NCBI GenBank assembly: GCA_039028975.1
Contig: JBCCHB010000026.1
Span: 1 to 64,000, forward strand
Direction of reading: 5' to 3'
DNA: 64,000 bases
DNA from: JAHBNG01 sp039028975
GTDB lineage: Bacteria; Chloroflexota; Anaerolineae; Caldilineales; Caldilineaceae
The position numbers and the translations under genes were made by a program. This document shows, in pieces, positions 44,365 through 54,248 of the stretch. The notes under the pieces were generated by a model. That model had not been told where the DNA came from and did no database searches. It worked only from the letters and a program-made list of their open reading frames with translations. Position 1 is the stretch's first letter. The number at the start of each line of letters is the position of its first letter.

Positions 44365-45702
44365 ATGCATATTCTGATTATTGGAGCAGGCGATATCGGT
44401 CTACAATTGGCTCGGCGTCTCTCCATACTACAGCATGATTTGACGGTAATTGAAGCGGACCCGCGCAAAGTTCAGCGGTTACGAGAACAGGTAGATACAT
44501 TTGTCCTTGAAGGTAGCGGCACCAGCTATCGAATTTTGCAGCAGGCTCGAACACATCATATGGATCTGGTGGCGGCTGTCACCGATAACGATGAGGTGAA
44601 TCTCATTGCTTGCAAACTTGCCAAGAAGATGGGCGTGCCGATTACGATTGCTCGGGTACGTAACCCAGAGTTCACCCAACCTGGCTTTCTTCTCACTCCT
44701 CAAGAATTTGGCGTCGATCATATCATCCACCCAGAGATTGAAACAGCAAAAGCAGTGGTCCACCTGATTCGTCAATCCAGCGCGATTCATGCCTTTGAAT
44801 TTGTTGGGGGTAAGATTCAGGTTCTTGGGGTTCGGTTGGATAGAAATTCTCCCTTGCTGAATATCCCGCTTATCGATCTCTATCGTAACAAAGAAGAGCA
44901 TCTGCGTATTGTGGCTATCGCGCGGAATCACAAAACACTTATCCCCAATGGCGAATCCATTCTTCTAGCTGGTGATGAGGTCTTTGCAGTCGGTGATCAG
45001 CGCCACGTCAACGACTTTTTAAGTATGGCTGGGAAGCAGGTCACTCATGCCAACAATATTATGATTATGGGTGGTGGCATTGTGGGGCAAACCATAGCAG
45101 AACAGCTTCAAGATGAGATCAATATTAAGATCATTGAATCTCAGGAAGAGAAGGCTCACTGTATTGCAGACCAACTCCCTCATACGCTAATCATTCATGG
45201 TGATGGAACGGACGTTGAGCTTTTGCGAGAAGAGGGGTTGAGCGACATGGATACATTCGTTGCCGTGACAGGTGATGATGAAAATAACATTATTTCGTCC
45301 TTGCTGGCCCGTCACTCTAATGTAGGCCAGTCAATTACGCTGGTGAATAAACTTGACTATCTTTCGGTAATCCCCGAGTTGGGCATCGATAGCGTTGTTA
45401 GCAAACAATTGCTGACAGTCAACGCAGTGGAACATCTTATTCAGCAGGAGATTGCAGATATTGCAACGCCCCCTGGGATGGATGCCCAATTAATCGAATT
45501 TATTGCTGGAAAGCGCTCCAAAATTATACGTAGACCGTTACGCAAAATTCGATTCCCAAAAAATGCTATTGTTGGGGCTGTTATGCGTAATAATGAGGTG
45601 ATTATCCCCCATGGTGATACCCAATTAGAGCCTGAAGACCGAGCCGTTGTCTTTACTTTACCAGAAGCTGTTCATAAAGTTGATCTGCTCTTCGAGGGAT
45701 AG
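44365..45702 (+). CDS. trkA: Trk potassium uptake regulatory protein
   Basis: This cytoplasmic NAD(H)-binding gating ring of the Trk/Ktr potassium channel has 445 residues with two RCK units. The first starts MHILIIGAGDIGLQLARRL and the second NNIMIMGGGIVGQTIAEQL; each is followed by a TrkA_C part. The length is that of full-size two-RCK TrkA. trkH follows after 8 bases. The 177-base upstream gap contains an 8-base inverted repeat, CATCCTGC with GCAGGATG (44271-44300), of unknown role. Confidence 0.95.
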   Translation: MHILIIGAGDIGLQLARRLSILQHDLTVIEADPRKVQRLREQVDTFVLEGSGTSYRILQQARTHHMDLVAAVTDNDEVNLIACKLAKKMGVPITIARVRNPEFTQPGFLLTPQEFGVDHIIHPEIETAKAVVHLIRQSSAIHAFEFVGGKIQVLGVRLDRNSPLLNIPLIDLYRNKEEHLRIVAIARNHKTLIPNGESILLAGDEVFAVGDQRHVNDFLSMAGKQVTHANNIMIMGGGIVGQTIAEQLQDEINIKIIESQEEKAHCIADQLPHTLIIHGDGTDVELLREEGLSDMDTFVAVTGDDENNIISSLLARHSNVGQSITLVNKLDYLSVIPELGIDSVVSKQLLTVNAVEHLIQQEIADIATPPGMDAQLIEFIAGKRSKIIRRPLRKIRFPKNAIVGAVMRNNEVIIPHGDTQLEPEDRAVVFTLPEAVHKVDLLFEG

Positions 45703-45710
45703 TCGCTTTT

Positions 45711-47150
45711 ATGCATCTTATTAGCGTCATTCATATTCTGGGTCTACTTCTGCTGTCTATAGGAGCGTTTATGCTCCTACCTATACCGATTTCACTTTAC
45801 TATGAGGATGGCAGTCACTTCGCGCTCCTCATTAGTGCATTGATCACGATGGGAGCTGGCTTTGCTTCCTACAAGTTTACCAGCTTCAAACAAGATGTAC
45901 GGGCCAAAGAAGGCTTTGCCATTGTGACCTTTGGTTGGATTGCGGCATCATTCTTTGGTAGCCTTCCTTTTATGCTATCTGGTGCAATTCCCTCATTTAC
46001 AGATGCATTTTACGAGACCATGTCTGGCTTCACCACCACCGGCGCCACAATTATGACAGATATTGAGGCAACGCCTGAAGCCATTTTGCTCTGGCGCAGT
46101 ACGTCTCACTGGTTGGGGGGCATGGGGATTATCCTTCTATCGCTGGCGATTTTGCCCTTTTTGGGGGTTGGTGGAATGCAGCTCTTTAAGGCCGAGGTGC
46201 CGGGCCATGTAGCGGATAAGCTTACGCCGCGTGTGGCTCAAACGGCAAAGGTCTTATGGGGAGTTTATCTACTCTTCACTGTGGCTGAAATGCTGCTGCT
46301 CATGTATGGTGGCATGAATTGGTTTGATGCTCTGAATCATTCGTTTGCAACCCTATCGACAGGGGGCTACTCGACTCGGAACGCCAGTGTTGGCGCTTAT
46401 GAAAGCTCGTTCATTCACTACATCATTACGCTCTTTATGTTTCTTGCAGGGGCGAATTTTGCTCTCCACTACCGATTCTTGGTGGGTGATTTTAAAGCAT
46501 ACTTCCAGAACACTGAATTCAAGATCTACTGTGCAATTGTGTTGGGTGCCAGCGTTCTGATTGGCATCGATGTATACGGACGCTATGGAGATTTGGGCCA
46601 AAGTATGCGCGATACGCTCTTTCAGGTTACGGCTATCACCACTTCGACGGGGTTTGGTACGGCTGACTTTGAACAGTGGTCAGTTGGCTCCCAATGTATC
46701 CTGCTGGCATTAATGTTTATAGGTGGCTCAGCTGGCTCAACGGCTGGTGGGATGAAAATAGCCCGCATCTATCTTCTCTTTCGTTTTATGGCAGCTGAGA
46801 CAGTCCGGCTGATTCATACGAATGCTATTGTTCCTGTTCGTATGGGTGGCACAACTGTACCTCGAGAAGTTCTAACCACGCTGATTGGTTACTTTGTTCT
46901 TTACATGATGACCTATGGAATTGGTGTATTACTATTTGCTTTTCTGGGTCTGGATTTGATCACTGCGTTGAGCGCCACGGTTGCGGCATTAAGCAACATT
47001 GGTCCTGGCTTGGGAAGTGTTGGCCCTACAGAAAATTATGCTCACTTTCCCATGCTAGGTAAGTGGCTCCTATCTCTGCTTATGCTGATGGGCCGATTAG
47101 AACTCTTCACCGTTGTTGTTCTCTTTTCGCCGGCTTATTGGCGCAAGTAA
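45711..47150 (+). CDS. trkH: Trk potassium channel membrane subunit
   Basis: This is the integral-membrane ion-conducting subunit of the Trk system, 479 residues with about ten membrane helices and four P-loop-like repeats, for example TMSGFTTTGAT and TTSTGFGTADF and GGSAGSTAGGMK. It works with the upstream trkA product to take up K+. A sulfotransferase-like gene follows after 6 bases. Confidence 0.95.
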   Translation: MHLISVIHILGLLLLSIGAFMLLPIPISLYYEDGSHFALLISALITMGAGFASYKFTSFKQDVRAKEGFAIVTFGWIAASFFGSLPFMLSGAIPSFTDAFYETMSGFTTTGATIMTDIEATPEAILLWRSTSHWLGGMGIILLSLAILPFLGVGGMQLFKAEVPGHVADKLTPRVAQTAKVLWGVYLLFTVAEMLLLMYGGMNWFDALNHSFATLSTGGYSTRNASVGAYESSFIHYIITLFMFLAGANFALHYRFLVGDFKAYFQNTEFKIYCAIVLGASVLIGIDVYGRYGDLGQSMRDTLFQVTAITTSTGFGTADFEQWSVGSQCILLALMFIGGSAGSTAGGMKIARIYLLFRFMAAETVRLIHTNAIVPVRMGGTTVPREVLTTLIGYFVLYMMTYGIGVLLFAFLGLDLITALSATVAALSNIGPGLGSVGPTENYAHFPMLGKWLLSLLMLMGRLELFTVVVLFSPAYWRK

Positions 47151-47156
47151 TCTTAT

Positions 47157-47789
47157 ATGGGAAAAAGTAGACAAAACATGAAAGCTTTTTTTGCAAGGCT
47201 CCTGGGTCGGCAGAATTCTTCAACCAAGATAACCATTGTCTCAGGGTTGCCTCGTTCTGGCACATCCCTGATGATGCGGATGCTAGAAGCAGGGGGGATT
47301 TCTGTTGTCAGTGACAGTATCCGTACAGCCGACACAGACAATCCAAATGGCTATTATGAATTTGAGCGAGTCAAAAAATTGCCCAGCGGAGATGTAGAGT
47401 GGGTTTCTGACGCGCAGGGAAAGGTTGTGAAAATCATTTCCATGCTACTCAAACATCTCCCACCTTCTTATCAGTATCGAATCATCTTTATGGAACGGGC
47501 CATGGAGGAAGTTCTAGCTTCTCAGCAGAAGATGTTGACCCACCGGAACGAATCAACAGATAACTTGAGTGACGAAGAGATGCGTTTGCTCTATGGCAAA
47601 CATCTGCAAGACGTAAAGAGCTGGCTAGCCGAACAAGATAACATGGACCTCATTTATGTCAATTACAATGTTCTACTCAAAGAAGCCGTCTCTATCATCG
47701 AACAGCTAAATCAATTCTGTGACAAATCACTTCAGACAGATTCCATGTTAGCGGCAATTGACCCGACCCTCTATCGCAATCGGGCCTAA
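47157..47789 (+). CDS. Sulfotransferase-like protein
   Basis: The 210-residue protein begins with a short basic stretch and has a PAPS-binding 5' loop VSGLPRSGTSLMMRMLEAGG near residue 27. IIFMERAMEEVLASQQKML follows, a block seen in family members. It is shorter than most sulfotransferases. The ATG at 47157 is 6 bases after the trkH stop, so it is part of the trk operon, which is an unusual partner. Substrate unknown. Confidence 0.8.
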   Translation: MGKSRQNMKAFFARLLGRQNSSTKITIVSGLPRSGTSLMMRMLEAGGISVVSDSIRTADTDNPNGYYEFERVKKLPSGDVEWVSDAQGKVVKIISMLLKHLPPSYQYRIIFMERAMEEVLASQQKMLTHRNESTDNLSDEEMRLLYGKHLQDVKSWLAEQDNMDLIYVNYNVLLKEAVSIIEQLNQFCDKSLQTDSMLAAIDPTLYRNRA

Positions 47790-47842
47790 GGCAGATTGAA
47801 TACAACAGAACAAAAGATTTTGAAGGTTTTTACAGATTTTTA

Positions 47843-47880
47843 CCTTTTTCATCTTTTAATCTTTGTTATTTTCAAGGCAG
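47843..47880 (+). repeat. R3 repeat fragment
   Basis: TACCTTTTTCATCTTTTAATCTTTGTTATTTTCAAGGCAG resembles the 3' half of R3 copies at 1644-1704 and 32503-32600. It lies in the convergent gap before lgt. Confidence 0.4.
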
Positions 47881-47901
47881 TATTATGGTTCTGCTCTATC
47901 C

Positions 47902-48741
47902 TTATCCAGCTTTTTGACTACTTTCCCCTTGATGGCGCAGGAAGATAATCAAGGCCGATCCAATGATGGAAATAGCGGACAGAACGTGAACCATATTGAA
48001 GGGAGTCTCGCCAAAGAACCATGAATCGGTGCGGATAAATTCCAGAAAGAAGCGACCCAACGGATACCAGATCAGGTACATCAGCAGCAGATCCCAGGGT
48101 TTGAGCCAATTCTCAAAGCGCCGAGAAATCCAGAACATGATCCCAAAGCCCAGAAAGTTCCACAGCGATTCATAAAGAAATAGCGGTTGAAAACGAACAC
48201 TCTCTGGGTATTGAGCCAGATCATGATAGGGAGGAATGCGGTGGCTTGCGTCAATGCGCAGCCCCCAAGGCAAGGTTGTTGGCGGACCATAAAGCTCTTG
48301 GTTAATAAAGTTTGCCCAACGCCCAATAGCCTGGCCTAAAGGTAAACCCAAGCCAATACCATCCATGTATATAGACATGGGAAGGTTCCGAATCCGCCCG
48401 TAGATTAGAAGCGCAATGCTACCAAAGATAAATGCGCCGAAGATATGAATTCCACCGTTCCAGATCTGGAGGATTGTAATCGGATCCTCCATAAACCGAT
48501 CAAAGCCTTGAGGTCCGCGTGGTGATTGAATAAAGACGTAGTAAAGCCGGGCACCGATAAGTGCTGGAATCAGAATCCAGACAAGCATATCCCATACAAG
48601 CTCCCCATCCTCCCCCTTTCGGAAGACATAGCGGCTGGCCACCCAACTGGCTGCAATCATACCGCTGACAAGAAGGATCCCATACCAGCGTAAGGCCAAA
48701 GGCCCGAACTCAAAAATAATCGGATCAAATGGTGGATACAT
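47902..48741 (-). CDS. lgt: Prolipoprotein diacylglyceryl transferase
   Basis: This inner-membrane enzyme transfers a diacylglyceryl group from phosphatidylglycerol to the lipobox cysteine of prolipoproteins, the first step of lipoprotein maturation. The 279-residue protein has seven predicted membrane segments and the signature GRWANFINQELYG. It begins MYPPFDPIIFEFGPLALRWYG, as is usual. Its likely clients in this window include the binding proteins at 15730 and 35907 and the PA14 protein at 54249. Confidence 0.96.
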   Translation of the reverse strand: MYPPFDPIIFEFGPLALRWYGILLVSGMIAASWVASRYVFRKGEDGELVWDMLVWILIPALIGARLYYVFIQSPRGPQGFDRFMEDPITILQIWNGGIHIFGAFIFGSIALLIYGRIRNLPMSIYMDGIGLGLPLGQAIGRWANFINQELYGPPTTLPWGLRIDASHRIPPYHDLAQYPESVRFQPLFLYESLWNFLGFGIMFWISRRFENWLKPWDLLLMYLIWYPLGRFFLEFIRTDSWFFGETPFNMVHVLSAISIIGSALIIFLRHQGESSQKAG

Positions 48742-48824
48742 GTAGCTACCTTTTCATTCTTATGTGATCAATAAGTCCACTGCCCCACTTTGCATATGGG
48801 GAATGAGAACTAAATTACAGATTA

Positions 48825-50447
48825 TTACTCAAGATACCCTAATGCCCTCAAACGTTGCTTTAATTGAGGATCGTCCTGAACAACCGTTCGGCTGCTTAAG
48901 CTTGGCATCGCATCAACACGCAACTTAAATGTTTGTAAATGCTCGTATAACTTGTTAGAGATCTCTGGCAATTCTTCGCTGAGATCTACTTGTTCAGTCG
49001 GATCATCGGCGTAATTGTAGAGTTCACGTCGTCCATTCCCTGTAACAATTAACTTGTACGGATATGACCAGACGGCTTGGCGCCCTTGATCGGTGGCGTG
49101 CTTTTCCACCAATTCGGGTTTGTGTTTCTTCATCAAATTGAGCACATTTTGGGGTGTCACGGCTTCCGCAAAGACGACGCCACCGTCGGGATCCAAATCC
49201 TCATTAAGGTTGTTATTGAGGTTTGCATCTAGGTTACCAGCGGACTCGTCGCTTGTTTCTCCGCTTAAATTTTTCAGTAGGGTGTATCGCTTCTCATGCT
49301 CTTCTGCCAAACCAGCCGCAGTCAATGCGGTATGGAAAAGACGGCGGGTAGATACGGTCTGCTCGACGGTACTCCCTTTGGGTAAAATACCTGATGGATC
49401 GCGAATAATCAACGGGACATGAGTCAAAACGTTATAGAGAGAGACAGTATGCCCCATGAGATGCTTCTCGCCAAGATGTTCACCATGATCCGCGCAGACA
49501 ACGATGAGGGTGTTATCAATTGCGCCACTCTCTCGTAGCTGCTTGAAGAATGTGCCTAAATGCTCGTCTTGGGTAGCCACTTCAGCATCATATACGCCAT
49601 CAATGATGGCCTTATGTTCCCCAGCCATAGAGCTAGCCAAAGGGGCCAGCCAGCCAAAGACATCTCCATTCAATTTTTGCAGGAAGCGACGGGACTCTTT
49701 GCTGTGTAGCACCTTTGGGGCAAAGCGCTCTAACTGCTCATGATTTGGATGAAAGGGCATATGAGTCCCCATCAGGTTAATAAAGCAGAAAGCAGGCTGG
49801 CCTTCATCTAGCCCTTTGCGCTCTATCAGGAGGCGGGCTGCATCGGCAAGAGATCGTCCCGTGTTACCTTTAAAGCTCAAAGCTGTTTGCCAAAAAGGGA
49901 CCATAAGTGGTGTAAAGGCAAAGGCCAGCAGTGCATCAGAGCGAGCAAAGGCATCCTGCATTCGATGCAAAATCCCGCTGACCATACGTTTGAAAAATTG
50001 GCGATAGCGACCAAACGGCGTTTTTGGTTTACCCGCCTGGTTTGGTCGATTTGTCAGCAAACCACTGTAGTTTAGGAAACTATAAAAACCTCGTCGCAGC
50101 CCATTGTGAACAACACCAACTAAGGGATTGTTGCAGAAAGCGGCAGTATAGTATCCTCCATCATAAAGCCGGTCGGCTAACGTTGGTAATTCATCAGGTA
50201 GCACCGAGTAGGACTGTTGAGTTGTATGCTCAGATGGGTATAGCCCCGTAAACATCGATGCATGAGTGGGCACGGTCCATTGAGCAGGTGAAATGCCGTA
50301 GCGAAAAAGGGTAGCATCAGCGGCAAAATCATCCAGGTGGGGAGAAGTCTGATGGTGGTAACCGTAGCAGGAGAGCCGATCCACCCGCTGGGTATCTAAA
50401 ATGAGGAATACAATATCAGGTTTGCGTTCCACAAGAAACTCCTTCAA
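48825..50447 (-). CDS. Sulfatase-superfamily hydrolase with Thr nucleophile
   Basis: The 540-residue alkaline-phosphatase-superfamily protein starts KPDIVFLILDTQRVDRLSC, which holds the metal-binding aspartate. The catalytic motif is WTVPTHASMFTGLYPSEH, with threonine where formylglycine sulfatases have cysteine, so it should not need formylglycine. Phosphoethanolamine and phosphoglycerol transferases use such a threonine. It has a low-complexity Asn/Leu/Asp insert near residue 410. It is upstream of lgt on the same strand. Sulfate, phosphate or phospholipid substrates are all possible. Confidence 0.85.
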   Translation of the reverse strand: MKEFLVERKPDIVFLILDTQRVDRLSCYGYHHQTSPHLDDFAADATLFRYGISPAQWTVPTHASMFTGLYPSEHTTQQSYSVLPDELPTLADRLYDGGYYTAAFCNNPLVGVVHNGLRRGFYSFLNYSGLLTNRPNQAGKPKTPFGRYRQFFKRMVSGILHRMQDAFARSDALLAFAFTPLMVPFWQTALSFKGNTGRSLADAARLLIERKGLDEGQPAFCFINLMGTHMPFHPNHEQLERFAPKVLHSKESRRFLQKLNGDVFGWLAPLASSMAGEHKAIIDGVYDAEVATQDEHLGTFFKQLRESGAIDNTLIVVCADHGEHLGEKHLMGHTVSLYNVLTHVPLIIRDPSGILPKGSTVEQTVSTRRLFHTALTAAGLAEEHEKRYTLLKNLSGETSDESAGNLDANLNNNLNEDLDPDGGVVFAEAVTPQNVLNLMKKHKPELVEKHATDQGRQAVWSYPYKLIVTGNGRRELYNYADDPTEQVDLSEELPEISNKLYEHLQTFKLRVDAMPSLSSRTVVQDDPQLKQRLRALGYLE

Positions 50448-50901
50448 GGGTCTTTACGTAATCTTAATCATACTCAATATTAATCAAGCTTAATTAATCG
50501 GGCTTAGTATCTAAGTATGGGTGTAAGATCTTTTATTCAGGGCATTGTTCTCAAAGTATAGCGCGCCGCTAAAGGCAGAGCAAAAAAAGGCAAGGCTGAC
50601 AAAATAGGCAAAAGCGAAAAGGAGGACAGAATCATGCAATCATTATCGTAGATGAAACAGCAACAAATGGATTATTAACAAATGGAATAGGAAGAACAGC
50701 ACGTCAGGTCGATTTAGAATATGGTATAGTAGCCGGACATCTTCCATGCTCAGCTCCGATTGACAACCATAGAGTAGTCTCTATGGTAGAGTGATGAAAA
50801 ACTATAGTGTTCAAAACGACCGCATTATAGGTGAAGATTTCCGACATTCGCATCTATGCCCAACCGCAGTGTATATTTTGCTGCATTAGAGGGAGCACCT
50901 C
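50448..50901. other. Intergenic stretch with R1 copy E
   Basis: This 450-base gap between divergent genes has no coding capacity that I trust. It contains R1 copy E at 50746-50829 and a GAGGGAG box in front of the ATG at 50902. Confidence 0.6.
50746..50829 (+). repeat. R1 repeat copy E
   Basis: It runs from ATGCTCAGCTCCGATTG to TTCAAAACGACCGCATTATA, 72 bases upstream of the exporter operon. Its centre is more diverged than copies B and C, but both ends are kept. Confidence 0.75.
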
Positions 50902-51774
50902 ATGTTCAAACGTTTGTTCGGTGGCAAAAAATCTCAAAACGTATCAAAAAATGGCAGTCACCATGTGGCAGACTTGATTGATATACGCAATGTAACCAAA
51001 GCCTATGAAACAGCGGCAGGTGATTTCATTGCACTACGCGACGTCGATTTAAAGGTTAGTTCAGGAGAATTTGTTGCGGTCGTTGGAAAATCTGGTTCAG
51101 GTAAATCCACGCTCAGTAACATGATTACAGGGATCGACCGGCCAAGCAGTGGTGAAGTCTACGTTTCCGGTACACCTGTTCACACATTAAGTGAGGGCCA
51201 AACGGCCGTCTGGCGAGGCAAGACGATCGGGGTGGTCTTTCAATTCTTCCAATTACTCCCCACACTCACCGTCTTAGAAAATGTGATGATCCCCATGGAT
51301 TTCTGCAATATGTATGGGCGTGGTGAACGGAAGGATGTAGCCGTTCACCTACTGGAGCAGGTGGAAATGGAAGAACATATGCACAAGCTGCCAACGGCTA
51401 TCTCCGGTGGTCAACAGCAGCGTGTAGCGATTGCGCGCGCGCTGGCCAATGATCCCCCACTTATTGTAGCAGATGAACCAACGGGTAATTTGGACTCCAA
51501 GACATCTGATGCAGTCTTTGCTCTATTTGAAGAACTTGTAAGCAATGGCAAAACAATTTTGATGGTTACCCATGACGAAGATCTGGCGAAGCGGGTAACC
51601 CGTACCTTAACCATTGCCGATGGTCAGATTATCGGCGATGAAGTGCGGCAGAAAAACCAGTCTGTTTATGATTCCTTTGACTCTTTAGAGACTCGTTCAT
51701 CGGTTAAGGCACATGGGGAAGGATTATCCGACCTGTCGCCCGCCGGTGCCTCAAATACGGGACTACCTATATAG
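50902..51774 (+). CDS. ABC transporter ATPase (MacB/LolD type)
   Basis: This is the cytoplasmic ATPase of an FtsX-type ABC system. The 290-residue protein has Walker A GKSGSGKST, the Q-loop region VFQFFQLLPTLT, signature SGGQQQRVAIARAL and Walker B LIVADEPTGNLD. It carries N-terminal and C-terminal tails of about 25 and 45 residues beyond the usual core. The permease gene starts 12 bases after its stop. Such systems export peptides or lipoproteins or drive periplasmic changes. Confidence 0.95.
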   Translation: MFKRLFGGKKSQNVSKNGSHHVADLIDIRNVTKAYETAAGDFIALRDVDLKVSSGEFVAVVGKSGSGKSTLSNMITGIDRPSSGEVYVSGTPVHTLSEGQTAVWRGKTIGVVFQFFQLLPTLTVLENVMIPMDFCNMYGRGERKDVAVHLLEQVEMEEHMHKLPTAISGGQQQRVAIARALANDPPLIVADEPTGNLDSKTSDAVFALFEELVSNGKTILMVTHDEDLAKRVTRTLTIADGQIIGDEVRQKNQSVYDSFDSLETRSSVKAHGEGLSDLSPAGASNTGLPI

Positions 51775-51786
51775 GCGGTGCATACT

Positions 51787-54231
51787 ATGCTTGATCCACG
51801 CTGGCGCAAAGTTCTACGCGATCTTTCCTCAAACAAAACTCGCACAATTCTCGTTGTGGCATCTATTGCCGTGGGAATCTTTGCGGTTGGTGTGGTACAG
51901 CAGTTGCGTACGGTTATCTTAAATACCATGCAAGACGTATCCGTCCGCAGCAACACGGCTTATGCGACCATCATTACTGAAAACATTGATGATGCCATGC
52001 TTGAGTCTATTTTACGGGTGCCGGGTGTGGCGGAAGTTCGAGGGGAAAACAACCTAACCGTTCAGGTACAAATTGAACCGGGTAACTGGGTACCCATGGG
52101 TGTAGAGGTCGTTGAAGACTTCGAATCAATGCGGATCAATACCATTGAACTCCTAGATCGTTTTCCAAACAGACCTGACTTTGAAGCTGAAAAGAGTCGC
52201 TGGCCTGGTAAAAATGAAATTGTAATTGAACGAGGCTCTCTATCCTCGGATGTGTTACCTGCCGACATCAAAGTCGGCAGCACCATTTTGGTGGAGAACG
52301 AAGCAGGAAAACGCCGAGAGCTAACGGTATCGGGCGTGGTCTATGATGCCAATTCATTTCCTTCTGCTTTTACAAACCGAGCCAATACATATGTGGACTT
52401 GGACACCTTTGAGCGGTTGGGCGGTTCTCGTAATTATGGACAGGTGGCCTTGCGGGTCTCTGGCACTCCTGAGCAGCTTACGAGTAAAGATTATGTAGTT
52501 GAAATTGCTGATGAAGTAGGCGACAAGATCGAGCGTAGCGGACGCAATGTCTTTTTTAAACGAATACCAGAACCCGGCGAGCTATTTTTCCAAGATATCT
52601 TTGAAACCATTTCACTCATGCTAACACCTTTGGGACTGCTCGCCTTAGCTTTGAGTGGGTTTCTTGTTATCAACACGATATCAGCCTTGATGGCTCAACA
52701 GGTGCGCCAGATTGGTGTAATGAAAGCCGTGGGTGCGCAACGTGGCCAAGTATTTATTATGTACATTGGTGCAGTCCTGCTCTACAGCATTCTGGCATTA
52801 CTTATTGCCATTCCCATTACCGTGTTTGTGGCAGGCGGTTTAATGCAGATCCTTGGTGGCTTTATCAATATTGATTTCCCACGTTGGGTGCTGCCACTTC
52901 CCGTCCTTTTGGTCCAGGTCGGCGTTGGAATCCTGATACCACTTTTGGCTGCTCTCTATCCGGTCATTCGAGGAACCGGCGTCACAGTGCGTGAAGCTAT
53001 CTCTGATTTTGGAATTGGCAATGTCGGTGTTGATCTGCTCAATTTATTCCTGACCAAAATTCGTGGTCTATCTAGACCCATTCAACTCTCTCTGCGTAAT
53101 ACCTTCCGTAAACGGGCCCGCTTGATTCTAACACTGTTAACGATGATCATGGGTGGTATGATCTTTATGACAGTAGGGAGCGTACGTATTTCACTGGGCA
53201 ACCTCATTGAGGAGGCATTAGCCTACAACCAGTTTGACATTCAGATTGTCTTTGAGCGCACGTATCGAACGGCGCTGACAGAATCGACGGTTAGCAGCAT
53301 GGATGGCGTTACCTCTGTTGAAAGTTGGGGGCAAGGTTCGGCCACCCGCGTACGTACTGATGGAACCGAAAGCGACTCATTGAGCGTTTTTGCATTACCA
53401 CCTGGAAGTCAGATGGTCCAACCGACATTGGAGGAAGGGCGCTGGCTAATTGATGGGGATGAAAGTGCTGTAGTTATCAGTACAAAAGCAGTAGCGGCTG
53501 GCGAAGACGATATCCAAGTCGGTGATGAGATTGTTCTTGAGATTGATGAAAAAGATACGGCATGGACCGTAGTTGGCATTGCCCAGGTTTTGGGTGGGCC
53601 ACCCAGTCAGATTCCAGTCTATGTTCCATACGATTACTACTCTAGACTAACTGACAACGTAGGCCAAAGCTTAAGCATCCAAGTGAAGGTTGACCGGAGC
53701 CAGATAACAGACATTAATGAGATGATGAATATGATGGAGGAACAGCTTAATGATGCCGGCCTCCGGGTGGCCGAGACCTTTACCATCGACATCATTCGCC
53801 GCATCTCTTCGGGATTTTTTGATATCATCATTGTATTGTTGTCAGCTATGGGTGTTCTCATAGCCTCAGTCGGTGCATTGGGGTTAATGGGAACCATGAG
53901 CACAAACGTTTTGGAGCGGACTCGGGAGATCGGTGTGATGAGAGCTGTAGGTGCTTCCAACCGCTCGGTACGTCGCATTGTGATTATAGAAGGGGTCATT
54001 ATCGGTATGATCAGTTGGGTCATTGGGGCCATACTGGCTTTCCCAGCAGGTCTGGGATTAAGCAATGCAGTCGGTCAAGCCCTCTTTAGCACATCTCTTC
54101 CATATACCTTCTCTTCAACCGGCGTAATTGTGTGGTTATTCATTGTAGCTATTCTAGCCACTGTAGCGAGTGTATTGCCAGCTTGGAATGCATCTCGGTT
54201 AACGGTACGGGAAGTGTTATCATACGAGTAA
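51787..54231 (+). CDS. ABC transporter permease (FtsX/MacB type)
   Basis: The 814-residue permease has an N-terminal membrane helix, a periplasmic MacB_PCD-like domain (about 45-220) and three membrane helices of an FtsX domain. A second membrane helix, a second periplasmic domain and another FtsX domain follow (from LLSAMGVLIASVGALG and IGVMRAVGAS). This is a full-length double FtsX permease that works with the ATPase upstream. The ATG at 51787 is preferred to a GTG at 51778 because AGGCGGTG lies at the right distance. Confidence 0.93.
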   Translation: MLDPRWRKVLRDLSSNKTRTILVVASIAVGIFAVGVVQQLRTVILNTMQDVSVRSNTAYATIITENIDDAMLESILRVPGVAEVRGENNLTVQVQIEPGNWVPMGVEVVEDFESMRINTIELLDRFPNRPDFEAEKSRWPGKNEIVIERGSLSSDVLPADIKVGSTILVENEAGKRRELTVSGVVYDANSFPSAFTNRANTYVDLDTFERLGGSRNYGQVALRVSGTPEQLTSKDYVVEIADEVGDKIERSGRNVFFKRIPEPGELFFQDIFETISLMLTPLGLLALALSGFLVINTISALMAQQVRQIGVMKAVGAQRGQVFIMYIGAVLLYSILALLIAIPITVFVAGGLMQILGGFINIDFPRWVLPLPVLLVQVGVGILIPLLAALYPVIRGTGVTVREAISDFGIGNVGVDLLNLFLTKIRGLSRPIQLSLRNTFRKRARLILTLLTMIMGGMIFMTVGSVRISLGNLIEEALAYNQFDIQIVFERTYRTALTESTVSSMDGVTSVESWGQGSATRVRTDGTESDSLSVFALPPGSQMVQPTLEEGRWLIDGDESAVVISTKAVAAGEDDIQVGDEIVLEIDEKDTAWTVVGIAQVLGGPPSQIPVYVPYDYYSRLTDNVGQSLSIQVKVDRSQITDINEMMNMMEEQLNDAGLRVAETFTIDIIRRISSGFFDIIIVLLSAMGVLIASVGALGLMGTMSTNVLERTREIGVMRAVGASNRSVRRIVIIEGVIIGMISWVIGAILAFPAGLGLSNAVGQALFSTSLPYTFSSTGVIVWLFIVAILATVASVLPAWNASRLTVREVLSYE

Positions 54232-54248
54232 CGTTCATTTTTTAAACG

